Source: Metabacillus niabensis (lineage in GTDB: Bacteria; Bacillota; Bacilli; Bacillales; Bacillaceae). Taken from it: a stretch of DNA of 58,303 nucleotides. Position 1 is the first letter of the stretch. Every line of letters begins with the position of its first letter. Below are positions 33,087 to 40,842 of this stretch, piece by piece. Made by a program: the position numbers and the translations under genes. The notes under the pieces were generated by a model. The model was not told the DNA's origin. It made no database searches and was given only the letters and a program-made list of their open reading frames with translations. The stretch covers positions 1 to 58,303 of the forward strand of contig NZ_CADEPK010000032.1 in NCBI RefSeq assembly GCF_902829255.1, given 5' to 3'.

Positions 33087-35339
33087 GTGACAAATGGAGC
33101 ACTAAAACAAATAGATAAAAGAATACCAGAATATGGCGCTTATAGCAGGCAACCAGCAGAAACATGGGAATTTTCCAATGTGACAGGAAATGGTGAGCTT
33201 GGGGCAATGCATTTTGGCCCACCACAAAAAGAAACAGTTATCGTTAATCATGCCGAATTATTTTTACCACTCGGTTCAACCGAGGAAATTCCTAATATGG
33301 CACCTTTCTTAGAAGAGGTTCGCAAGCTAAGTAAGACAAAGGGCTATATTGCTTCACATGAATATTTCATTCGTGAAGGTGAAAAATTAGGGCATACAAT
33401 TGTTAATACAGATCCCTTTCATCCAGGAATATTTCTAACGATTGAACAACCATCGATAGGTGCAGTAACAGAGTATCTTCGCACTGTTAATTTTGCAACT
33501 GGTGAAGTATCGGCATCATGGAATGAGGGGAGCCAGCAATTTAGACGAAATCTTTTTGCATCACGTTCAGATGGAGCAATAGTGATGTCCATCTTCTCTA
33601 GTGATACTATTCCTGAGCTATGCTTATCAGTTGAAAAAATCGACCATGAATTAATTGATGCCACCTATAACGTCGAGGATACAACAATTAAAGGGCACCA
33701 CACGTATAAACATGGCAACAATGGATATGAAAGCTTTGTCGAGATTGTTTGTCATGATGGTGATATTTCAAGTGATGAGCAGAGAATAACGATTAGAAAT
33801 ACGAAGGAAGTTTTACTTTTTATCAAGATTATTCCATTTGAACATCTTGATAAGACTCTATTAAATTCGAAGCAGCTCTTTCCGATTGAAAAAAGCTATT
33901 TACAGCTACTTAACAGGCATAAAGAAATTCATGGTGAAATGTTTCATCGTGTTGCAATCGATTTAAACGGAGGAAATCGGCGTTATTGGAGCTCAGAAGA
34001 TTTATTTGATGAAGTTCGGAAAACGAATCAGCTATCTCTTGCGTTAGTAGAAAAAATGTTCTATGCGGGAAGATATATGTTTATTTCAAGCTCAGGGCTG
34101 CGACCACCTAATTTGCAAGGAATTTGGACGGGAACGTGGACACCTTCCTGGTCTTCTGACTATACATTAGATACAAATCTTCAATTAGCAATGGCATCGG
34201 TGTTTAGTGGGAATATGCTCGAGGGATTCAAACCATACGTTACATTATTGGAACGATATTTGGACGATTTCAGATACAATGCAAAAAGAATGTTTGGCTG
34301 CCGTGGGATATTATCAGGAGTTCGCGCTTCTACCAGTGGAAAACATCTTCATTGGGGTGATTCAAGCTGGGGGAACCGCGAATGTGACATCTTTTTTGGT
34401 GCCTTTTGGACATGTGGTGCAGGCTGGCTAGGACATTTTTTATATGAATATTATTTATATACTGACGACAAGGCATTTTTACAAAATTATGTCGTCCCTT
34501 TCTTAAAGGAGGTTGTGCTCTTTTATGAAGACTTCCTTTATTTTGATGAAGCAGGGAAATATGTATTTAATCCGTCATATTCTGCTGAAAATGGAATCGC
34601 TGCGAATAGTACACAGGATATTGCTGTTGCCAAAGAGGTACTAACAAATCTTATCTCAGCATGTAAGGAGCTTAACATCGACAATGAGGAACTTCCGAAA
34701 TGGGAGAAAATGCTTGAGCAATTACCTCCATATTTAATTAATGAGGAGGGGGCATTAAAAGAATGGGCTGTTTGGGATCATGGTGAAAATTATAACCATA
34801 GACATTATTCTCATCTTTATCCGATCTTTCAAAGCTATGAGTTTTCAGAAGAGAAGACACCTGAGCTTTGGAAGGCATCAAAGGTTGCTTTAGAGAAGAA
34901 GCTCGAGCATTGGCTCTACAATCCCCATACTGATACATCCTCACATGGACGCATGCATGCCGGGTTATCAGCAGCAAGGTTTGGAATGGGGGACACAGTC
35001 TGGGATATTTTACGAATGATGGCAGCTGGTGGTGCAATCTATCCGAGCATGATGACTGCTCATTATGATCATTATCATGTGTTTAATGTCGATGCAAATG
35101 GGGCGATTCCTGAATTAATTCATCAGTTGCTTTTATTTTCATTCCAAGGAAGGTTGGACGTATTACCAGCTTTACCGAATGCGCTAATGCAAGGGAAGAT
35201 TAACGGAACTTTATGCCGCGGCCAAATTTATGTTAATGAGCTTGCATGGGATTTGCAAGAGAAAAAGAAAATTGAACTAACGATTACATCTAAAAAGGAC
35301 CAGGAGCTTTTAGTAAGAATAAAAAGAAATGAGCGATGA
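33087..35339 (+). CDS. GH95-family glycosidase (alpha-L-fucosidase/galactosidase type), C-terminus probably frameshifted
   Basis: An inverting glycosidase of 750 residues as read. It has the GH95 N-terminal beta domain (TGNGELGAMHFGPPQKETVIVNHAELFLP), an (alpha/alpha)6 catalytic core with GRYMFISSSGLRPPNLQGIWTGTW and SDYTLDTNLQL, NPSYSAENG, and a domain end at GRLDVLPALPNALMQGKINGTLCRGQIYVNELAW. There is no signal peptide. GTG 33087 has GGGGAGGGA 7 bases upstream. The reading ends at TGA 35337 in VRIKRNER, but the expected tail continues in another frame (35336-35440). A one-base deletion near 35335 would explain this. The loss is small and may not inactivate the enzyme. Fucose versus galactose specificity is not decided. 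Confidence 0.88.
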   Translation: MTNGALKQIDKRIPEYGAYSRQPAETWEFSNVTGNGELGAMHFGPPQKETVIVNHAELFLPLGSTEEIPNMAPFLEEVRKLSKTKGYIASHEYFIREGEKLGHTIVNTDPFHPGIFLTIEQPSIGAVTEYLRTVNFATGEVSASWNEGSQQFRRNLFASRSDGAIVMSIFSSDTIPELCLSVEKIDHELIDATYNVEDTTIKGHHTYKHGNNGYESFVEIVCHDGDISSDEQRITIRNTKEVLLFIKIIPFEHLDKTLLNSKQLFPIEKSYLQLLNRHKEIHGEMFHRVAIDLNGGNRRYWSSEDLFDEVRKTNQLSLALVEKMFYAGRYMFISSSGLRPPNLQGIWTGTWTPSWSSDYTLDTNLQLAMASVFSGNMLEGFKPYVTLLERYLDDFRYNAKRMFGCRGILSGVRASTSGKHLHWGDSSWGNRECDIFFGAFWTCGAGWLGHFLYEYYLYTDDKAFLQNYVVPFLKEVVLFYEDFLYFDEAGKYVFNPSYSAENGIAANSTQDIAVAKEVLTNLISACKELNIDNEELPKWEKMLEQLPPYLINEEGALKEWAVWDHGENYNHRHYSHLYPIFQSYEFSEEKTPELWKASKVALEKKLEHWLYNPHTDTSSHGRMHAGLSAARFGMGDTVWDILRMMAAGGAIYPSMMTAHYDHYHVFNVDANGAIPELIHQLLLFSFQGRLDVLPALPNALMQGKINGTLCRGQIYVNELAWDLQEKKKIELTITSKKDQELLVRIKRNER

Positions 35340-35440
35340 ACCTTATAGCAACGGAGCAAGCTTTTAAAGCTGAGGCTGGCTGGAAAGTCTCGCTTAATAA
35401 AAATAAACAAACAACTTTAACATGGATTAAAGAGGAGTAA
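35336..35440 (+). pseudogene. Out-of-frame C-terminal tail of the GH95 enzyme
   Basis: Thirty-four codons starting at an ATG that overlaps the GH95 stop as ATGA (MNLIATEQAFKAEAGWKVSL onward, ending TTLTWIKEE). The composition (beta-strand pattern, KNKQTTLTW) looks like the normal end of a glycosidase C-terminal beta domain, not a free peptide. Most likely split off by a one-base deletion at GCGATGA; sequencing error or translational coupling are alternatives. Confidence 0.5.
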
Positions 35441-35473
35441 AGATAAAAATTCATAGATAAAGGTGGACATCCT

Positions 35474-36205
35474 ATGGAAATGAACGGCTTGATGGGAGGA
35501 TTTTATAAATTTTCTGTTGTATTTACACGGCTAGTATTATTAAATATCATTTGGCTCATTTTTAATTTTCCAATCGTTTATCTTGTCCTTAGTTTAGTAG
35601 GCAGTGATTTTGCTAATCTACAAACAAGTGGCATGTTAATCGGAATTCTAACTCCGTTTGTATTTTTCCCTGCAACCTCTGCAATGTATGGGGTAGCTAG
35701 AAAATGGGTTATGGGTGAGGGAGATATTTCAATTGTTCGTTCCTTTATGACATATTACAAGGAAAACTATAAAAGAAGTATTCTTGGAGGAATCGTTTTT
35801 GTCTTATTTTGGAGCGGATGGATTGTGAATTATTTGTTGTTTTTCGAGCAGCAATCAACTCTTTTTATCGTCATCTTTATTGTGATAACTGCATTCTTTT
35901 TTACATGGAACGCATATTATTTTTCATACATCGTTCATTTTGAATTGAAGTTTATTCCATCTTTAAAAAACTCATTTATCCTGACAGTTGGAAATCCATT
36001 TTCAACCGTAGGAGTTGCACTTATTAGTGGTGGAATTATTTATTTAAGCTTAAGCTTTACGTTTATTCTTCCATTGTGCATTGGATCGTTAAGTGCTTAT
36101 TTTACATTCTTATATTTTCATAAGGTGATTCAAAAAACGATGAGAGTGTTAGAAATGATGGATCAAAAGCTAAACTTAAGTCAACATGAAGAAGCTATAG
36201 ATTAG
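35474..36205 (+). CDS. YesL-like DUF624 membrane protein
   Basis: A membrane protein of 243 residues with about five helices. The DUF624/YesL opening MNGLMGGFYKFSVVFTRLVLLNIIWLIFNFPIV is clear, and AMYGVARKWVMGEGD and SFMTYYKENYKRSILGG follow. ATG 35474 has AGGTGG 8 bases upstream. Relatives sit beside YesM/YesN two-component pairs and sugar ABC transporters, which are also present in this window. The function is not firmly known. It is likely co-transcribed with the GH95 gene and is closed by a terminator. Confidence 0.85.
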   Translation: MEMNGLMGGFYKFSVVFTRLVLLNIIWLIFNFPIVYLVLSLVGSDFANLQTSGMLIGILTPFVFFPATSAMYGVARKWVMGEGDISIVRSFMTYYKENYKRSILGGIVFVLFWSGWIVNYLLFFEQQSTLFIVIFIVITAFFFTWNAYYFSYIVHFELKFIPSLKNSFILTVGNPFSTVGVALISGGIIYLSLSFTFILPLCIGSLSAYFTFLYFHKVIQKTMRVLEMMDQKLNLSQHEEAID

Positions 36206-36224
36206 TAACAATAAAGAGGAAAGC

Positions 36225-36253
36225 AAAAAGCACTGTTAACGCAGTGCTTTTTT
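36225..36253 (+). terminator. Terminator after the YesL-like gene
   Basis: AAAGCACTG (36227-36235) with CAGTGCTTT (36242-36250), flanked by AA and TTT; a classic intrinsic terminator. Confidence 0.88.
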
Positions 36254-36336
36254 GAGCCTTTGGAAATGAAAATTTAAGAGCAAAATGCTGCACGTCCTGC
36301 TTGAATGATGCTAGCAGTTCTATCCGATCATAGTCT

Positions 36337-38130
36337 TTAGTAGCTAGATGGATAAATTCCTTCCTGTTTCAATAGGTCTAGAGCAACTTTAGTTGCGGAG
36401 CTTCCGCCTGCTTGTTTATTCCCTTTAATATGAACAGCGAAGAAATACGTATTATCAGAGGTTTCAACGTAGCCTATAAACCAACCATCTATATGTTCAC
36501 CATTCACAATAGATGTTCCCGTTTTCCCTGATAAAACACGTCCGTTTGCCTTATCTAATGTGATCGAATCTTTTACCGTTTGCAGATTCTTTTCATTAAA
36601 ATTAAATGTATTATGGTAAAACTTACGCAATAAATCAACCTGCTCAACAGGAGATATTTTCAACGTGCCGTCAAGCCAAAAGTTAGTAACTGAACTTGTG
36701 AAGTTTTCGTTTCCATAGTCCAATTTATCAAGGAAGTTATAGACTTTCTTTTTTCCAACCTGCTTGTCAAGCGTTTGAAAATACCATGAGGTTGATCGTT
36801 CCATAGCAGTAAATAAATCCTGATCTTGATTCCATTCCTCATACTGATAAGGAGTTCCATCCCATTGCAATTTAGTATCATCTCTCGCAATAACTCCAGT
36901 TTCTAAAGCTAATAAGGCACTATAAATTTTATATGTTGAATTCGGTGTGAACCTTGTCGTACTTTCCGCTTTATTGTGGATCGTATACGTATCCTTCTTT
37001 GAATCGTATAAAACAAACCCTCCGGTAAACTCGCCAAAAAAATTAGTATAATCCTTGTAAATAACATTTGTTTTCGTAAATGCATGGTGCTCCTTATTAA
37101 TAGCAAGAGCCGATAAGGAAGGAATGCTCATTACGATAATTGCTAGTACAAGGATGAAGATGAGAGCACTTTTTAGTTTAAGAATTTGTGACTCTGTTTT
37201 GAAATTGACGATATTTACGATGCGCTTTTTTACTTGTTTATATGAACTGCTCATTTCTGATACAGCCAGCAAGGAAGATGATTTCTGCTCTAGGGAAGCA
37301 AATTTTAAAATGACCTCTCCATATTTATATTGTGTTTCATTGTCAAGCGATTTTAAGACTGAGTAGTCACAATGAATTTCCATCTCAGTTTTCACTTCTT
37401 TTAAAAAATACCATACAAGTGGATTAAACCAATAGACAGCTCTTAATAGACAGATAAAATAATTTACCAGCATGTCGCGATGCTTACAATGAAAAAGCTC
37501 ATGAAGCAAAATACATTTTAGCTCATCAGAAGAAAGCGATGAGCTATGCTTTGGTAAAACGATATAAGGTCGGACTAATCCAAAGGTTAATGGTGAGTGA
37601 ACCAATGAGGAATATCCAAGGGTAACGTTTTTCTTAAAGCGAATTTCCTGCTTACATTCTTCAAAAACGGCAGATAACGCCTTATTGTTCACTTTTTGTA
37701 GCTCTTTTTTTATGGAATGAATTTTTCGATTGCTATAAAAGAGAGCGAATAACATGGCGATTATTCCAATAACCCAGATGATTAAAAAAATAGAATCGAA
37801 CATTTGGAAAGGAGATTCGTTAATTGTCAACGAAAAGTCCTGAAGCCAATTCGTATTATTACTAGCAGCTTGAGCTGTACTTTCTGACCCAGCATATCCA
37901 GATAAACGAGAAGGGCTCGTTTTTATCCATGAAAAAAAGCTGTCTACATGAAATAGCTTAAAGGGAACAAAAGGTATAAGCAGTATGAACAAGGAAAGAA
38001 CACTAATGGAATACTGTGCTCTAACTGTTATTTGGCTTTTCCCGAATTTTTTAATGAGTAGGATAATGCCAAAAATGATCGACAATAGAATATTACTAAT
38101 CAAAAAGAGGGTAAAGAAAGAATCGCCCAT
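36337..38130 (-). CDS. BlaR1/MecR1-type beta-lactam sensor-transducer
   Basis: A membrane receptor of 597 residues that senses beta-lactams and triggers loss of its repressor. The N-terminal half has four membrane segments and a gluzincin metalloprotease domain with the zinc motif HELFHCKHRD. The extracellular C-terminal half (about 345-597) is a class D-like penicillin-binding sensor: S-T-Y-K in TRFTPNSTYKIYSA (the acylated Ser), then SGKTGTS (KTG box). ATG 38130 starts 1 bp after the stop of the BlaI-type gene, so the pair is translationally coupled. Its target promoter is the divergent PBP gene at 38771. Confidence 0.93.
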   Translation of the reverse strand: MGDSFFTLFLISNILLSIIFGIILLIKKFGKSQITVRAQYSISVLSLFILLIPFVPFKLFHVDSFFSWIKTSPSRLSGYAGSESTAQAASNNTNWLQDFSLTINESPFQMFDSIFLIIWVIGIIAMLFALFYSNRKIHSIKKELQKVNNKALSAVFEECKQEIRFKKNVTLGYSSLVHSPLTFGLVRPYIVLPKHSSSLSSDELKCILLHELFHCKHRDMLVNYFICLLRAVYWFNPLVWYFLKEVKTEMEIHCDYSVLKSLDNETQYKYGEVILKFASLEQKSSSLLAVSEMSSSYKQVKKRIVNIVNFKTESQILKLKSALIFILVLAIIVMSIPSLSALAINKEHHAFTKTNVIYKDYTNFFGEFTGGFVLYDSKKDTYTIHNKAESTTRFTPNSTYKIYSALLALETGVIARDDTKLQWDGTPYQYEEWNQDQDLFTAMERSTSWYFQTLDKQVGKKKVYNFLDKLDYGNENFTSSVTNFWLDGTLKISPVEQVDLLRKFYHNTFNFNEKNLQTVKDSITLDKANGRVLSGKTGTSIVNGEHIDGWFIGYVETSDNTYFFAVHIKGNKQAGGSSATKVALDLLKQEGIYPSSY

Positions 38131-38131
38131 G

Positions 38132-38518
38132 TTATTCCTGCTTTCTGTTTTTACGTTCTTCTAAAATTTGATACAATTCATTAATTTCATCATCTGATAG
38201 CTTATCGTTTTCTAAAAAGTTCAAAACCATTGAATTAAGAGCACCGTTGTAAAAACGATTTAAAAAGCTTCGACTTTCTACCTCTACATAATCACTTTCA
38301 GCTACATTTGGTGTATAAACAAAAACCCGACCTTCCTTATGATGATTTAATGCTCCTTTTTTAATTAATCTAAGCAGCATCGTTTGGATTGTTTTTGGGC
38401 TCCATTTACTTTTTTTTGATAGCTTTTCAATTACTTCATTCGTATTAATTGACGGGTGCTTCCATATTACTTTCATCACTTCTAATTCTGCTTCTGAAAT
38501 TTGCGGTAAATTCTTCAT
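38132..38518 (-). CDS. blaI: BlaI/MecI-type repressor
   Basis: A winged-helix dimeric repressor of 128 residues: KNLPQISEAELEVMKVIWKHPS opens the protein, WSPKTIQTMLLRLIKKGALNHHKEGRVFVY is the recognition and wing region, and the C-terminal part (FLNRFYNGALNSMVLNFL) is the dimer domain cleaved on induction. ATG 38518 (MKNLPQ) is preferred over ATG 38527 because AGGATGG lies just upstream of it. It should bind the TTACANNTGTAA sites in 38535-38696, repressing itself, the sensor and the PBP. Confidence 0.93.
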   Translation of the reverse strand: MKNLPQISEAELEVMKVIWKHPSINTNEVIEKLSKKSKWSPKTIQTMLLRLIKKGALNHHKEGRVFVYTPNVAESDYVEVESRSFLNRFYNGALNSMVLNFLENDKLSDDEINELYQILEERKNRKQE

Positions 38519-38534
38519 ATCAACCATCCTAAAC

Positions 38535-38582
38535 TTACAAATGTAATAATTTTATTATATAGGGCGGAAAACATGTAGTCAA
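38535..38582 (-). promoter_or_regulatory. blaI promoter with operator
   Basis: On the minus strand TTGACT (38582-38577), a 17-bp spacer and a perfect TATAAT (38559-38554) precede the repressor gene. The operator TTACAAATGTAA (38535-38546) follows the -10 box, placing it near the transcription start for autorepression. Confidence 0.8.
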
Positions 38583-38624
38583 CGTCGATAATAAGCTTCT
38601 AAAGCTCTTATGACAAATTAAAAC

Positions 38625-38696
38625 TTACACGCGTAAGAAAAAAGTATTGACTTTAAAACTTACACGTGTAATAATTTGAAAAAATTACATATGTAA
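38625..38696 (+). promoter_or_regulatory. PBP promoter with three BlaI/MecI-type operators
   Basis: Operators TTACACGCGTAA (38625-38636), TTACACGTGTAA (38660-38671) and TTACATATGTAA (38685-38696), each a perfect 12-bp palindrome. The promoter TTGACT (38647-38652), a 16-bp spacer and TAATAA (38669-38674) has the middle operator across the spacer and -10, so repression would be direct. Confidence 0.8.
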
Positions 38697-38770
38697 GTTT
38701 TAGAAGTGAAGAAAAGTAAACTGTAGGAAAGTTTATTTTTCTCATGTCTTGCAAATAGGAGGTACCGTTA

Positions 38771-40774
38771 GTGAAAAAGAATAAGCTGTTTTTCGTTCTG
38801 TTATTGTTACCAATTTATATTGGGTTAATGGTGGGCTGTTCAACTGAAAATAAACAAAGCGAACTGTTTGAACGCTTTTCTAATCGATTATCAGAGCAGG
38901 ATTTTCAAGAGCTATATGCTTTTTTAGCGGCTGAATCGAAAGAATACATAACAGAAGAAGAGTTTGTTTCAAGATATAAAACTATTTATTCAGGGATTGA
39001 AGCCAAGAATATTCGGGTCACAAATGTGGATATCGATAGTGAAGAAAACATCATTTCCTTTTCGATAGAGATGGAAACAGTAGCAGGAAAAGTATCTGTC
39101 TCAGATTATCGGCTTCCATTACAAAAAGAGGAGGGTGAATGGAAAATTGTCTGGGATGAGAGCTTGATTTTTCCAGCTATGAAGCAAGGGGATAAGGTTA
39201 AGGTAAGTAGTTTGAAAGCAATAAGAGGCAGTATTCTCGATCGAAATGGGATACCGCTAGCGATGGATGGAGATGTCAAAACAGTTGGGATTAATCCAGC
39301 AGTATTTGATGAAAGCAATCGAGAAAAGAAGATTATGGATTTGGCGGCTATTTTAGATATTAGTAAGGAATATATTACGAAAAGGCTAGAGGAAAACGCT
39401 AATCCGAATTATTTTGTTCCAATTGTCGATCTTCTAGTACAAGACGAAAGGTTAATTAAGCTTGAGCAAAGACGGAGTGAAGGAATTTTTGTCAATGATA
39501 AGACATCAAGAGTGTATGTAAACCAGGAAGCCTTTGGCAGACTTGTTGGCTATGTTGGAAATATCAGTGCTGAGGAATTGGAAAAGCATAAGGATAAGGG
39601 CTATAAAAATACAGCCCTTATCGGAAAAGCAGGACTTGAGCAGGTTTACGAGGATAGTTTAAGAGGAATTGATGGCATTGAAATCTATATTGAACGAAAT
39701 GGCGAAAAGATCGAAACGATTGCAAAGCAAGCTCCGAAAAACGGGAAGGACATTAAGTTAACAATTGACTCTAATCTGCAATCGACGATTTATGAGCATA
39801 TGGATGGTGAAAAAGGATCAGCAGCAGCTGTTCATCCAAAAACAGGAGAGGTTCTTGCCCTTGTAAGCTCACCTTCCTATAACTCGAACAGGTATACAAC
39901 CTATGTAACGAGAGAAGAGCAAAAAAGGCGTGAAGCAATTGAGTATGAAGATGAAGCGAACCGCTTTAGCAAGCTGTATTCACCAGGTTCTGTGTTTAAG
40001 CTAATTACTGCAGCAGAAGGGCTCGAAAAAGGAGTGATCGATCCTAATCAGCAAATATCAATACAAGGGCGCTCATGGCAAAAGGATCGTTCCTGGGGGA
40101 ACTATAGCATTACGCGTGTTAATAGTCAGTCATCTGTCAATCTAAAAAATGCCGTAAAGTACTCCGACAATATTTACTTTGCAATGAGTGCACTTCAATT
40201 AGGAAGTGAACCGTTTATATTGGGTGCGAAAAAGTTTGGCATTGGCGAGGAATTGGAAATTGGCTACCCGTTAAGCAGAAGTCAAATTTCAAACAACGGA
40301 AAACTTGATGGTGAAATTCTTCTGGCAGATTCAGGATATGGTCAGGGTGAAGTGATGGTTACATCATTAAATATTGCGCTCATCTATAGTGCTTTATCAA
40401 ATGATGGCAATATTATGGCACCATCACTCATTCAACAAGAAAACAAGGCTGGGGTAATTTGGAAGGAGTCTGCGATCTCCGCTAAACATCTTCCTACGTT
40501 ACAGCAGGCATTTTCTGCTGTTATACAAGAATCAGGTGGAACAGCAAGTACTGCTAATATTTCTGGTGTAAGCCTAGCAGGAAAAACAGGGACAGCAGAA
40601 ATCAAAGCATCCCAGGATGATGAAAACGGTAGTGAAAATGGCTGGTTCGTTGCGACAGATATCGATTCGTCTACAATATCGTTGGCAATCGTCCTTGAGG
40701 ATGTAAAGGAAAAAGGCGGCAGCAGCGCAGCGGTACCAGTAGGTAAGGAAGCGCTGGTGGAATACTTTAAATGA
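38771..40774 (+). CDS. MecA/PbpC-like class B penicillin-binding protein (lipoprotein)
   Basis: A peptidoglycan transpeptidase of 667 residues. The signal peptide ends at the lipobox MVG-C23; a MecA_N (NTF2-like) domain (about 28-140), a PBP dimerisation domain (RGSILDRNGIPLA) and the transpeptidase domain follow. The active-site Ser is S407 in SPGSVFK, followed by SDN and KTG (AGKTGTAEI). The plan and length match B. subtilis PBP3 (PbpC, 668 aa) and MecA. Such proteins tend to have low beta-lactam affinity, and the divergent mecI/mecR1-like pair makes inducible expression likely. GTG 38771, AGGAGGT 8 bases upstream. The next PBP gene follows in the same direction. Confidence 0.92.
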   Translation: MKKNKLFFVLLLLPIYIGLMVGCSTENKQSELFERFSNRLSEQDFQELYAFLAAESKEYITEEEFVSRYKTIYSGIEAKNIRVTNVDIDSEENIISFSIEMETVAGKVSVSDYRLPLQKEEGEWKIVWDESLIFPAMKQGDKVKVSSLKAIRGSILDRNGIPLAMDGDVKTVGINPAVFDESNREKKIMDLAAILDISKEYITKRLEENANPNYFVPIVDLLVQDERLIKLEQRRSEGIFVNDKTSRVYVNQEAFGRLVGYVGNISAEELEKHKDKGYKNTALIGKAGLEQVYEDSLRGIDGIEIYIERNGEKIETIAKQAPKNGKDIKLTIDSNLQSTIYEHMDGEKGSAAAVHPKTGEVLALVSSPSYNSNRYTTYVTREEQKRREAIEYEDEANRFSKLYSPGSVFKLITAAEGLEKGVIDPNQQISIQGRSWQKDRSWGNYSITRVNSQSSVNLKNAVKYSDNIYFAMSALQLGSEPFILGAKKFGIGEELEIGYPLSRSQISNNGKLDGEILLADSGYGQGEVMVTSLNIALIYSALSNDGNIMAPSLIQQENKAGVIWKESAISAKHLPTLQQAFSAVIQESGGTASTANISGVSLAGKTGTAEIKASQDDENGSENGWFVATDIDSSTISLAIVLEDVKEKGGSSAAVPVGKEALVEYFK

Positions 40775-40842
40775 AATTTTATTAGGACCGTTATATTTAC
40801 CAAGATACAAGCTTGAAAGGATGTTAATTGGAGGGAACGCAT

